Shown one piece after another: positions 1-11,670 of a stretch of DNA of 64,000 nt. A program made the translations under genes and the position numbers. The notes below the pieces were generated by a model. It was given only the letters and a program-made list of their open reading frames with translations. It did not search any database and was not told where the DNA came from. This DNA comes from Aphrophora alni (taxonomy: Eukaryota; Arthropoda; Insecta; Hemiptera; Aphrophoridae), in NCBI GenBank assembly GCA_963513935.1, contig OY740768.1:39302368-39366367 (forward strand), written 5' to 3'. Position 1 is the stretch's first letter, and each line of letters opens with the position of its first letter.

Positions 1-1681
1 TACTTTTTTATTTAAATATCATGTAAACATAAAACAAATTTTTCATTTGAAAAACAGGCACGCTTATCTGAAATATAAACTATAAAATAAATTGCACATA
101 TAATTGTCAAAATATGCATTTGAATTGCAAAATATTAAAAAAAAAATATCACAACACATTATCAGTTGGAAATACTTTTAAAAGCACATTTTCACAATAT
201 TACGTAGATAACACTATAAGAAAGGGGGGTTCTAGATTATTCATATGCTTTGTATTGACCCTCTAAGTCTAAAACGACTCCCGTGGGTACAAGTTGACTT
301 TGAACTACACCCTAAGGGTCAGTCTCTCGATAGGAAACGAAGGGGACGGGATGCGTAAGGGGGGGATGAAACAGACCAAATCAAAAGTAGCAAACCATGT
401 TACACCTAAGTGAGGACATTCTCCCTACAAAGTGTATTTTCTAATAAAAAAGAAAAATAAAGAACTCATTGTAAGTTCAATTACAAAAAAATAGACCTCT
501 ACATAGAAAATTCCAGATTGAATTTTAAATTATAGAAGGAACCTGTGAACGTTATTTGGTTTTGTTACCAACGAATGCATTTTTGAAAAGAAATGCTTAA
601 TCAGTACTAATGATCTCACCTATTCAAGTCACTGATAAATCGGTGGATGTCTTGGTATGTTATCCGTTATTTCTCCATATTCAGTGATGAATAGTAAGGT
701 GATAAATTAATACAGCTGTGTACAAATTGACCGAGTTTAAACTATGATAATAGCTATTAATGTTTCATGTGAGAAGCGTAGAATACGCGACTAATTTTGG
801 TGTTAAACTTAATAAAATCACATAGAAAATGTTAATTACTCCGATATCATTGTAGTTAAATCAAACTGTTAAAAAACACGGGCATTATTAAGTCTAAACA
901 CTGCTATAAGAACACAACAATATATTAAGTTATGCTAATTTAAGCTCAGGTTACCGAATAGTTACAGATAAAGTATTAGCGAATAGGTTGGAAATGTTTT
1001 GTATGTTTAAAAGTGTAATGGGGAAATTCATGTGCGAGTTGACTAAGGACATCATGCACTAAGCACTATATCTTTGAAGGTAACAGATCAAATGATCAAG
1101 TCCTATGAAATTTCTATCACATGACACTCAGATGAACATTTTTGCTCATCTGTATTAACCGTTTAAAAAATAGTTTTAGTTAGTGTTCAAACAAAAATAA
1201 AACTCATTATATACCTCTGACTAGCTTCAGTCATGATTAAAAAAAAGTTATTATGTTATTTAAATCACTGTAAATTTTAATGAAAGATAACTTTTAATTA
1301 ACATATTCGAAATGAACACGAACAGGAAACTCTAAATATAACTACATGAACACGGATATCACAATAGTGCAGAACAGAAGTGAAATTGAAACTGTGAATT
1401 TAAGGATGAATCAAAACTTTTGAATGAAATGCCTACCATTTAATTCTAGCTGCAGTATTTCAAACCTGGAATGTCCCCACACCTTTAGCCAACTTGTAGT
1501 CTCGTCTCGGTAAGTCAAACCAAACTCAAGGCCTAGGCACCTGCCTGTCAAAAAACCACTCGCACCTCTACTACATGTCAAAGGAAATCTAATCCAGGCT
1601 CCTACTAGCAATTTAAATCATTCTCATAACTTTTAATGAGCAACACCTACACTTTTAACCAATGTCTGAAATTTTCGAAAC

Positions 1682-1744
1682 CATTAGAAACATTAGCATC
1701 ATTAGCATCATTAGCAACATTAGCAACATTAGCATCATTAGCAT
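1682..1744. repeat. 9-bp tandem repeat, seven units
   Basis: Seven consecutive units of CATTAGCAT or close variants (CATTAGAAA, CATTAGCAA). No gene context. Confidence -1.
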
Positions 1745-2734
1745 GTATAAGAGTATTTGAAGCTGGTTATAGTGAAAACAAATTATATTGACGTTTATAA
1801 TACGTGAATTTATTCTCTTCATATTGACATTTGCTATGGATTATTTGACATAAGATAAACCGAATATAATTTCGAAGGAGCATTAGGAGAGTTATTTTTT
1901 CGAGTAGCTCCACAATTCTATATAACCCGTGTTAATTGCAACATATAGGGTATGCATTTTATTGTTTTAAATTCTTCATCAAAATCCGCTTCTGTCATAG
2001 GTATAATAGGTAATAGGTGAATAAAAAGTTAAAGACAGCTATTTTATATGATATTGGGTGGTTAGAAGTGGAATGGATTGTGTGACAAAGGAACACATCC
2101 TGCTTAACCTGATAATGGCTGAATAGCCAAAAAGCCCGTCGTTGAACGGTAAGAAATTAATATTGAAGACGATAAGGTTATAATTATAGATATTGATAAA
2201 TATTAGGAATGGGTACAATAAACATTATATCAACATTTTTAAATATAGTAATCTGAAATAATGTTATAAATCTATAAATTTTTATACAGCCCGTATGCAG
2301 TATATTTTAAATATTTTAAAATACAAACATTGTCAAAATTTATAATGTATGTCACAAATATATATAATATATATCGAACTCTTCTCTTCTCATGTATACT
2401 ACGAATCTTAAAAGAAAAAGTAAGATTCATACAACTGCATCCATTATTAAACTGCATCGCTTAATAAAATTGTTTGAATTGAGTAAACCATCACAGTGTA
2501 TAAAGTACATCTATGGGAGATGTACACAAAAAGTCTCATAGGCTAAAGTTTCTAGGTCTTGGGGGTAAAACGCACTTCTATTTATTAAGGGGTACTACCA
2601 TCTGTGCAGCCCCCCATTTAGTGACCCACTTGGTCACTCACAAGAATTTTAAAATAATAAATAAAGAGACCATATATAAAAATATTATCTCGCCCTCCAT
2701 GAATTAACCAGAAAAAAAAATTTGCTGCTAATCT

Positions 2735-3145
2735 CTACACGGGGTCGAACTTACATCCTATAACACTTTTGTCATCATTGGGGAAGTACGAAACAACATT
2801 TAACAAACTCAATATCTGTCCCTGATAGTTGACTAGCACGTAAGAAAGTAAACATGACACTTTCACATATCATCTAATGGTTAATAACCAAAATGTATTG
2901 TTCACTCCTAAGGAATACTCCCAGCTAAGATTCATTATTTTGTGGACATACTGGGGCAACTTATATTCACAAACTATTTCAAAACAATATTTTGCGATTA
3001 GTAATTAAACTTTGTCTCTATATGTACACGGTGGCTGACTCCCATCCTGCAACAATAGTATCAACTGAAAAGTTTTATTAGGTAAAATATTGGAGAGGTA
3101 CGACATAACACTTGATTAATATCACCTCTGTCCCTAATACATGAA
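2735..3145. repeat. Diverged direct duplication, ~290 bp apart
   Basis: Blocks at about 2735-2835 and 3025-3145 share the order TACACGG, CATCCTG/CATCCTA, GTACGA.A.AACA, and TCTGTCCCT.A. Old duplication of unknown nature. Confidence -1.
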
Positions 3146-4870
3146 CTCCCATTTGAGCTCAATAGTTTTGTTATAAACATACCATGTTACTTAAAACAGC
3201 TGTTTTGATAATTATTGCATTTCAGTTTTGCGTCAAAAGCGATAGACGCAACGCAATTTCGTATGGAGAGAACATTTGAAGCATCACGAGAAGATATTGC
3301 ATGTGTTTCCATTATCATTCTTTTTGGTGCAAAAAGAGATATCAGAACGAAGTTGTAGTCAATATGCTTCTCCACACAACCTGTGTTCTTGCAAGATCAG
3401 TTGCGAGGTTATTCTTGACTTCATTCATTTACATCCAAGTCTTTAATCTTGATCTGCTTTCTTAAGAGAAAAATCACTAACACAATTTAATCTGCAAAGA
3501 AATCTCTATTGATTTTCAAATAGCACATTCGAATTCTGATTATTTTTGGGTGTGTAAAATGAAATTCTAGAAAATGCAAATCTTATTGAATTGATTTGGA
3601 TAGTTTATAAAAGAGGAGTTAAAACCAAATTAGTCAGTGAAAAAGAAGTAAATAATATTATAAATTAATATAACAGTACTCTTATACTAAAAGAGCAAAT
3701 CAATTAGGTGCTATTACTATACAATTTATTAAAATTCTATTTTACCCCCACCCCAAGGAATAATCTCAGACCACTAGTACCAACGCGTTTTTTTGACAAA
3801 AATTCAATTCATTATGGTCAATTTCTAATCAAACTTGATTCTTTGAAATCAAATTCTTCTTATTAATTGATTAATATGCAGAATATTAAATCATAGGATT
3901 TGCGTTAAAATATATATTTACTAGTTTAAATGTTAAATAGATGCCTCCAAACTTTTGTCCGAATCTGTACACGAAATATATACCTATTTTAATACACATA
4001 TTAATTAAAATGTTTTGTTTATTATTTAGAGAATTTGTTTATTATTTAGAGATAAAATTTAATAAATAATAAATTTGAATTCGAATGAAATATAATATAC
4101 TGTTATTTTAAGAAATTCACTGAATATTAAACGAGGAGTTAAAGTATTAAAATATTTGTGAAACAATTTATTGTTGTTCGTTAGATGAAATGTCTAAGTA
4201 TGCATTGCTTATCACTAGATAGATGTATTTGTATTTAAAACAAATTATTAAATATTATATAATGGATACTGAAAATGAAAGTATCATGCTCTTCTATATT
4301 TTTCTGCTTCAGTAATTTATAGAAAAGAACAAATATATTCATTTTAATAATACAAAATATGTTATTGTTTAAATCCACTTAATCACCATAATTTATTTTA
4401 TTAGTATGTAATTCTATTAATTACCCCATGGTATTACAATTGTAGTAAATTGTTATAATTGCAGTCATTTTAGCCAGGTCATGACTCTTCGAAACTCACA
4501 TGTCAAATTGGGACATATTTTATACATGAACATTAAAAATATAAAAATTTAGTGAGTTTCAAATGAACAATCTTTTAGACATTTTCGTGTATTAAAAAAG
4601 TTTAGACTGTATTGTCTCAACATAGTTTATATACGTAATTTTAAAATAATTACGTACCCATTGGGTTGATGGAAATAAAGAAGAAATAAACTGTTTTTTT
4701 ATAGACTATTTTATCCGTGTAGATTATGCAACAACTACTTGTATAAATGGGTATATTTTATTATATAAACTAAGTTGTGCACATTTTCAAAAAGTATAGT
4801 GATACTAAAAAATAAACATTGTTAAATTATATATAAAATAAAATAATTTATTGTTTTAATTTTTTATAAG

Positions 4871-5123
4871 GTGGAAAAAAACTAGAAGAATTACGTATAA
4901 TACACGGTCAGCTGTGTTCTGCATGCAATCAGCTGATTTATTCCTACAACTACCATATCCTAAACTTTTTTTTTTTCTGATTTCTATTTAAATTACGTTG
5001 CAATTTGTTTTTGGTACTGCCCCCAAACAAAGCTTCTTCACGTTAGATAATGAATTACTCGTTGGATGCCAACTTCTTTATTTTTTCTACATAGTGAATG
5101 TCATGCAGGACGTTCAAGATGCT
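4871..5123 (+). pseudogene. Broken gustatory receptor exon (paralogue of exon 2 of the Gr at 28-37 kb)
   Basis: This stretch is 253 bp against 252 bp in the intact gene and has the same borders: an AG before GTG at the start and the donor GCT|GTAAGT at the end. Conceptual translation gives LEELRIIHGQLCSACNQLI, matching LEEFRIIHGQMISACNQLI of the intact receptor, then after a disturbed middle GCQLLYFFYIVNVMQDVQDA, matching LCQLILFYYIVYTLQEIQDA. It is broken: a one-base loss in the A run just after the start shifts the frame, a TGA follows the T run, and the central part is scrambled. I found no convincing matching first exon upstream or exons 3-5 downstream. An R1-like retrotransposon fragment begins about 80 bp past the donor. 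The homology is clear; non-function is inferred from the breaks. Confidence -1.
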
Positions 5124-5202
5124 GTAAGTAAATGACTTCATTTACAAATTCAAATGTTTTACAGAAGTTGTTTTCGGATACTTTAGAGCATGGTTTTTGA
5201 AA

Positions 5203-5565
5203 TTGATCTATTGGGATGAGACCAGCCACCACCAGGATTGCCGGCTCGGACACCTAACGGTAAGCACTGGTAATTCTCAGCGCTCCAAATCTCTGTATCG
5301 AGGTCAGCATACATCGGTATTTCTTAGTTCTGATGGCGTTAGCCCATATTTCCGCCCCGTAGAGCATTATGGACTGTGCATAATATATATAGGAGTCGCC
5401 ATTTACTCTCCCTTGGACCCCCGATATTGGTCATTAGCTTCCCCAACGAGGAGGTCACCGCCGTTGCTTTATCGCAGGTCTTCCGCAGATGTTCCCCAAA
5501 GTGCAAAGTGTTGTCAAGTATAACACCTAGATATTTGACATTATGGTAGTTACTAATGTTATTGG
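5203..5565 (-). mobile_element. R1-like non-LTR retrotransposon fragment (C-terminal part of reverse transcriptase)
   Basis: On the - strand the frame from about 5565 gives VKYLGVILDNTLHFGEHLRK and later TSSLGKLMTNIGGPRESK, the thumb-side part of insect non-LTR reverse transcriptases. After one frameshift near 5355 it continues with MLYGAEIWANAIRTKKYRCM, then QRFGALRITSAYR and VSEPAILVVAGLIPIDL. This order (YLGV, GAEIWA, RFGALRI.SAYR, AG.IPIDL) is typical of the R1/I group. The catalytic YADD region and everything upstream are missing, so it is dead. It is truncated at both ends and lies just beyond the splice donor of the + strand Gr pseudo-exon. Base composition is richer in G+C than the neighbourhood, suggesting fairly recent insertion. 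Family assignment is from recognised motifs, not a search. Confidence -1.
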
Positions 5566-5634
5566 TTAACATGATAAATTTATAAGTTTTAATTATTTGA
5601 AAATAACTTGTTATTAAAATAATAGCTAACACTC

Positions 5635-6120
5635 CAGGTTAATGTAATAAGTTTCGAACGTTATTTTTAAGTTTATTAATAATAATCGCTAATTTCTGGT
5701 TATTTTACGTTACGCTATGTTACTTAGTTAGATTAGGTAAAGTTAGGTTATCATTTTTTTTTAACATGAACATTATTTTACACTTATACAGATTAACCAC
5801 TAAACCAACAATATTGTTTATTTTGTAAAATAAACGGTGATTATATATAACAGGATTTATTCAGGTTAATGGGATAAGTTATTTATGTTATTTTTTAAAT
5901 TTATTATATTAACCACTTATTATCAATAATAACCAGTAACTTCTTGTTAGGTTATGTTACGTTAGGTTAGATTAGGAAAGTTAAATTAGTTTTTTTTTTA
6001 AACTTGGAGATTATTTTTCTACATTAACCAACAATACTGTTTATTTTGTAAAATAAACGGTGATTATCCATGTAATAGGATTTATTCCGGTTAAAGTGTT
6101 GAGTTATATATGTTAATTTG
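5635..6120. repeat. Family B: ~226-bp tandem repeat, just over two units
   Basis: Unit 1 (5635-5861) and unit 2 (5862-6086) share in order a start CAGGTTAATG, a GTTACGTTAGGTTAGATTAGG-like box, a T run, and the near-palindrome GTTTATTTTGTAAAATAAAC; a third unit begins at 6087 and fades. A further copy lies at 11.34-11.67 kb. Confidence -1.
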
Positions 6121-6171
6121 TATACAGGTAGTTATACTTATTCTGTATACAGTATGTTATTATTTTAAACA

Positions 6172-7616
6172 GGGCAACACTCTACATTCCTCCTGTCGTG
6201 TACTATTAGCCAGTTTATACATTTACGATGTCGGGTACAGCAAGAAGGGCGCAGGAACTTTACTTCATTTTCTTCATTGTCGGGTTGAAAAATGATTCCT
6301 TGTCGTTTTACATGTAGGCTAGGTAAAACGTCTTTCAAGCGATGAAAACTATTATATTATAAAGAGAGTGCGAAATGATATATTGTCCAGTTATTATTTT
6401 TCATCCAGTTCTTATATTTTCGTTTATAAAGTATTATTTATGTGCTAGTTAATTAATAAAACCGTTTTAAAAATAAATATTATTTTTTTTGAAAATTACC
6501 ATCCTTTAGTTAAACATGTTTAAGTAATTGTGATGAAAACAAACAGCTTTGTTGTTCAATTATTGTTTGAAAAACTACTTTATGAATAATGTATTAATTT
6601 CGACAAACAATTATAAATTGAAATATAACATATAAGTAAAAATCACTTAGTAAAACAATCGTAACCTAAGTAAAAATTGAATTAATAATAAAAATAATCT
6701 TCTAGAATAAAATGACGTAAGTCATCACTAAAACGTTTTGCTATTACGCACTCATAATTGCTGATATCATACAAAAACTTATTTCAGTTAACGTAAATTA
6801 TAAGAACGTAATATAACCTATCACATTAGGTAACCTATCATCTTTAATTTAGACAATTAATGCTACAATAAATACTAACTCCAAGGAAATTAAGACAAAT
6901 TAACACCAGACACCAAATACTAGTCTCATAAGTGAAAAAAAATAACCTACATTTTTTTGAGTATTTTCTCAAGTGTCCCCAAAAGATATTATATCCATTA
7001 TCCAAGCAATTTCAAGTCAATATTGATCAATGGAAGGCATAGAGGTAGTAGTGAAAGTGAAACAAAGAGGAATTATTTGTAATGTACAACGCGGACTATT
7101 ATATGCATGTAGATTATGGCCGAATGTACAATAAGTACAGCATAATATAAACACCAATAAGTGACATATATAATATATACTTTTAACTGATTAGTCACTA
7201 TAAATCGAAACTCTAATACATAAATATCTTCTCTTCACTTCATCGGATACAAAAATATCGTAATTATAAGATTGATGGTAAGTTTTATTAAAATGAATGG
7301 CTGAAAACTAAAATCATGTAATTATAAAAAGGACGTTTTTTCCATTAACTATTTGTTTATCTTAAAATAATTATAATGCTGTAGTATTCGATTTATACTC
7401 ATAAGCCTTCATTTAAAAAATGTACTCTATCCTGTATCTGGGCCAAAACAAAAGTATTATGTATGTTTTCTTTGCGAAAATTAGTACAGTAAACTATAAA
7501 TTACCTTCACATTTGTTTAAAAGAGAAAACTGGGATTTAAATTATAAAATAAGATTAATAACGAAATATAAAAAGTATAATCAAGTGTGTAAAAAAAACA
7601 ACAAAACAAAAATATC

Positions 7617-7681
<65 letters not shown>

Positions 7682-8425
7682 CACTCCATTAGAGGAGAGG
7701 AAATTTTTTCGACTTGAGGGAAATGTAAATTGATACGACATTACGTGGTGTGCCATCAATCAAAAGTGTCAGTCTGAACACAGCATTCCGCAACCCCTTT
7801 TAAGGTATTCAAATTTGATGTGTATGGAATTTAACAAGATAAATTGACGGGTAGTGGCAAACCACACTCAGAGATCTGTATTATCTATACTATAAAAGTG
7901 TATTTTCAAATCCTTATTTAATCAGTTAATCGTATTTCAGTAGCAATACTCTGACCGTATCCAAACTTAAATACTAAACAATAAGTCGGAATATTTGTAC
8001 ACAATTCCGTGTTTAACCATGGATAATAATCAACAAGTAATTGAAAAGATAAATGTATAATAATTACGTTGCTTACGTGAACGTATATTAGGAGTAACAC
8101 AATAAATCATAATTTCTCACACCTAGCTCAACCGATTTTTTAACCTTATGTTTACTTTGAAAAAAAGATTTAATCACTACACCGTTTGCTACTATATGGT
8201 GGTTTGCTAATTACTATTAATAAAAAGATGAATATATAAAAGTAACAAGTTAAATAACGATATAGTGAATTTAAATTATAAACCATTCTAAACAATGCAA
8301 ACAATCGAGGAAAGAAATCAATGGCTCAGGATTTTGCTACTTAATTAATCAATTTGTATTTGGTAAATGCATATTGTTGTTAATAGTTTTATTTAAATTT
8401 TTTAAATATTTTCCATCTTTTTGGG
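6172..8425 (+). repeat. Family A repeat, copy 1 (about 2.25 kb)
   Basis: Collinear with copy 2 at 15.0-16.7 kb and with the inverted copy 3. Anchors: CCTCCTGTCGTGTACTATTA near 6190, GAGAGTGCGAAATGATATAT near 6365, GTGTGCCATCAATCAAAAGT near 7750, and TTTGTACACAATTCCGTG near 7995. Compared with copy 2 it carries about 700 extra bases at roughly 6620-7330. A (TA)n tract (7625-7679) interrupts it where copy 2 has an A-rich run. No protein of a known family is visible; open frames inside are short. Confidence -1.
7625..7679. repeat. (TA)n microsatellite
   Basis: About 27 TA units, inside family A copy 1. Confidence -1.
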
Positions 8426-8969
8426 GGAGAGGGGCATATATGTATACAATGTGTGTTATAGTTCTGTGTATTTAATTCATTCTTTTCAAAATCCATTAAC
8501 ATACCTGTACCTAAAAATAAAACTAGCAGAAGAATCTTTCTGCTTCCATTCTGCGGTGTGGGGTTAGTTATGATGATGTGGGAGATTATACAACTATGGA
8601 TTTTGCAAATAATTAAAAAACTTGTGGTTAGGTAAGCGTGTGGGTCGTTAAATATATTACCCATTATTCCAATAAGCACTCGATGGCACTGATACACTGA
8701 GCCAGTTTTATAATGAATTTAAATAATTAACTATTATACCTTTTTTAAAAACCTAGTGATTACTTACGCATTACCAGTTAGGTAAATGGAAAGTGGTCTG
8801 CTTCAAAGATTGCATATTCCTTGTCGGTCATAATTATTTCTGTTAAAATTACGGTAAATCAGTGTGAGCAATTGTCCTGGATATAAAATATTTTTAGCCA
8901 ATAATTTCTAAGGATAATGTGGTTGTGTTTTTATTTAGTTTTTAACCTGTGAAAATACTCCCACCGTTT
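8426..8969. other. Intergenic, nothing recognised
   Basis: Between family A copy 1 and the Harbinger remnant. No supported frame or repeat. Confidence -1.
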
Positions 8970-9362
8970 TATTACACTGTCTAATGACCTGGTTACACAA
9001 TACGCGTTGAAATGACAGTAACTCGACTCGCCTCGGCCGGTCACACAAGTGCGAGCAGCTGGGGTGATACTAGACAGCTATTGCACGTGTGTACTCTCAT
9101 CATTTCAGTAGCTATGTGGCGTGCAATGTTGTCGCAAAATACACGTTTGATCACAGTTCATACCGTAATAAAAGCCCTAACAAAAATACTTTGTGCTGAA
9201 ATAGTTCAAGCTGAAAAGGCTGTACAAAAAGAAGAAGAAAACTAATCGATTTAATCTGGAATCGGATGCAAAGTAAAGGGGCAACGCTTACAATATGTAA
9301 AGAACTATATAATGAAGATCCCAGTGAACAAAAAACAGTAATGAGAGTGACATGTACACAAG
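8970..9362 (+). mobile_element. PIF/Harbinger transposase N-terminal remnant
   Basis: On the + strand a coding remnant reads KILCAEIVQAEKAVQKEE, shifts frame, and continues as LIWNRMQSKGATLTICKELY then NEDPSEQK. This resembles the N-terminal region of Harbinger (HARBI1-like) transposases, which place a basic stretch plus W.....R...GA...L..EL...D before the DDE nuclease. The frame stops making sense after about 9360, so the nuclease domain is missing. The GC-richer stretch from about 8990 may be the 5' end of the element. A Harbinger accessory-protein-like remnant lies on the opposite strand at 9.76-10.29 kb, a usual two-gene arrangement. Confidence -1.
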
Positions 9363-9377
9363 GAAACACTCATAAAT

Positions 9378-9584
9378 TTAATTGGTCCAAAAATTCAACG
9401 TGATGATACACACGATGGATGCTGTACCTGCAAGAGTGAAGTTGGAATTAAACATTCTATACCTTTCTTCTGGAATATCATGATGGTTTTTATCGATATT
9501 TTTCAGAATTTCATAAGCATCCGTAATTAAAATAATACCAAAAGTGTATAACGCTATAAATGAAGGTCTAAATAATTTTATCAA
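9378..9584 (-). CDS. Unidentified membrane-like coding fragment, 68 codons
   Basis: The frame has two hydrophobic stretches, FIALYTFGIILITDAY and TLAGTASIVCIITLNFW, separated by a charged loop ILKNIDKNHHDIPEERYRMF. The balanced amino-acid use looks more like real protein than the surrounding AT-rich noise. It could be an exon or fragment of a small membrane protein or receptor. I do not recognise the family. It is wedged between the two Harbinger remnants, so it may be host sequence in which the transposon landed, or chance. Confidence -1.
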   Translation of the reverse strand: MIKLFRPSFIALYTFGIILITDAYEILKNIDKNHHDIPEERYRMFNSNFTLAGTASIVCIITLNFWTN

Positions 9585-9757
9585 AGTGAGTAATTTTTAT
9601 TATTCGTAATCAAATTCACAACAGATTGGTTAACGTTATGTTGCATGAATTAGATTTGAACCTTACATAGGCATACTAATACAATACTAGCTTAGTTAAT
9701 TATATTAAAAAGTGTGATTGCTACACCAAGTACATCACTTGCGAGTATCAATTGCGA

Positions 9758-10292
9758 TTATTGTACGGATTCTGTAGATTGTGCAGACACTAAAGGTTCA
9801 GCAGTCTGATAATAAGTAGACGTTGTTTGTGTAGTGGTCTGTGGTGATCTTGGTGGGAATCATACAGTCGAAGGTATTGATGGAGCAGATTCGGAACTGT
9901 AATTAGAAACTGTATACACAATCTAGCATAGAGGTATTTCTTACGGTATCTAGATTGTATTACATGTATCCATCCGTTGAATCAATTCTATCAATTGTCT
10001 GTAAGTGTCTGAGCTGCAGTACTACAATTACATCACATTAATATTTCGATTCTCTTGGACTAAGGGTATATATTGATAAACTGATACTTAGTTCTTTAAG
10101 TTAATTCACGGATATTTGCGTTTAAGACAGTTTTGTGGAATACTTCATCTTTGATCTTGGTTTTTTTGCTGGTATCGTTGGTTGTATTTCAATGATGTTG
10201 TTGCTATTGCCACTAGTATCAAGGCCCTCGTTATTAGCTTCTGGAGATTCTTCAGACAACTCGTTCCCTGACGTTGATGCATAATGTGGTTC
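9758..10292 (-). pseudogene. Possible Harbinger accessory (MADF/Myb-like) protein remnant
   Basis: On the - strand a 57-codon frame (10292-10122) follows a good splice acceptor (TATTTCAG) and is rich in S, E, N and P: EPHYASTSGNELSEESPEAN, later IIEIQPTIPAKKPRSKMKYS, ending in TAA. Further on (9913-9758) a Thr/Pro/Ser-rich frame with one internal stop reads TVSNYSSESAPSIPSTV and then PPRSPQTTTQTTSTYYQTAE. Such low-complexity acidic and Thr/Pro-rich linkers occur in the DNA-binding second protein of PIF/Harbinger elements, and a Harbinger transposase piece lies next door in opposite orientation. No MADF domain itself is visible, so the call rests on context. It could be part of an unrelated gene. 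Confidence -1.
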
Positions 10293-11337
10293 CTGAAATA
10301 AAAAATACTATTTTATTTTGGAATTTAACATTACTATTAAAGTCAAATCACAGTTAACAATACTATTTTATATTTCAGATACCGAATATGGAGGGGACAT
10401 ACAAGTAGGAAGCCATTCGAGATGAAATTTTTTGAGTTGCTGATGCGCTATTGATGGGAAACACATTTTTTTGCTTTAAAATTTTTGATTACAACGAAAT
10501 AATCCGAATTCTGAAGAAATTTTTTTTTTCTTATTTTACTCTGGCATAAACGACATTAATTGTTGAACAGTTTTCTATCTAAATACTTTTTTTTTAAAAT
10601 ATAATGTATATAGTTATTTACATGCTTATTTATATGCGGATTATATAATAATTAATGTACGTATACGTATTTTTTTAAAACAATTATTATTTAATTAATA
10701 TTAATAATGTTATTATTTGTTTCCTAACAACTTTTTTATAACAGAAATTATTAAATGAATTATAATTGTCTAAATACTCTTAGGTTAAAAATAAAGCATT
10801 TTAATAACATTTGATGTTATAATCAATATTTTTAATTTAGTCATTTGTAATGAGCTGCAATTGTGGAAACGCATTCATCAACTGAATAAAAACACAACTT
10901 TGCACATAAAAGGCTATATTTGTGTCATATAAATTCACGACTACGTTGTATTAATATTGAATAAATAACGTGGTTTGTAGTGAAACTTGTTTTCATTCAT
11001 TTGGTATTTTGTTGTTTTGGTTTTGTTTTTTGGAAATGTTTGATATAGGTCCGAAAGAAAAATGCATTTGGTAAATACTTGATGAGCTAGTTCAACATCT
11101 TCTGGTATTTTAATCTTTCCTTATTTGAAACCATTTTTGGAATATAATTATCCTTTTGCTATTTAAAACGAAATACAAAAAAACAAGTTAATTCGTATTA
11201 GTGCATACAAATTATTGTTTGAAGAATACTATACATTTTTTACAGGTTTGTATGTAAAATGTTATATGTTACTATTAGTATTATAAGTCTGGTTAATATG
11301 CATGATCACAGATTATTGTAGAAAAAAAGTAATATTA
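10293..11337. other. Intergenic, nothing recognised
   Basis: Strongly AT-rich. No supported frame; no defined Harbinger terminus seen. Confidence -1.
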
Positions 11338-11670
11338 TTGGTTAATGCGATAAATTGTTAAATTATTTACTTATTCATACTAACCGATTATTATAAATCA
11401 TAGCCAACCCTTCTCGATAATGTTATAATTTGTGTATGTTATTTTCTTAATTTATTACATTAACCTGTTATTATTAATAATAATCTGGAACTTCTGGTTA
11501 AGTTACGTTAAGTTAGGTAAGGTTATATTATTTTAGGTTTTTATAAAAATATGGAAAAAAACCTTACCTAAATAGTAAAACACATATTTTACTATTTATA
11601 TTAACAAACAATATTGTTTATTTTGTAAAATAAACAGTGGTTTTCCATATAGTAGAATTTATAAAATTAT
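11338..11670. repeat. Family B: dispersed copy
   Basis: Shows the same order of blocks as the tandem units at 5.6 kb, including the GTTACGTTAAGTTAGGTAAGG box and the near-palindrome TTATTTTGTAAAATAAAC, with an extra segment between the first two blocks. Confidence -1.

Larger units (their letters stand above)
1..4870. other. Intergenic, no gene recognised
   Basis: AT-rich. Contains a G-rich patch at 0.23-0.37 kb, the 9-bp repeat at 1.68 kb and the diverged duplication at 2.7-3.1 kb. Slightly coding-like short frames at 1411-1611 (-) and about 3215-3360 (+) have no recognisable family. Confidence -1.

Noticed and set aside
7420..7692. A 90-codon frame ending in an I-Y run
   Set aside because: It ends in a (TA)n tract, lies within the family A repeat, and the corresponding frame is broken in copy 2.
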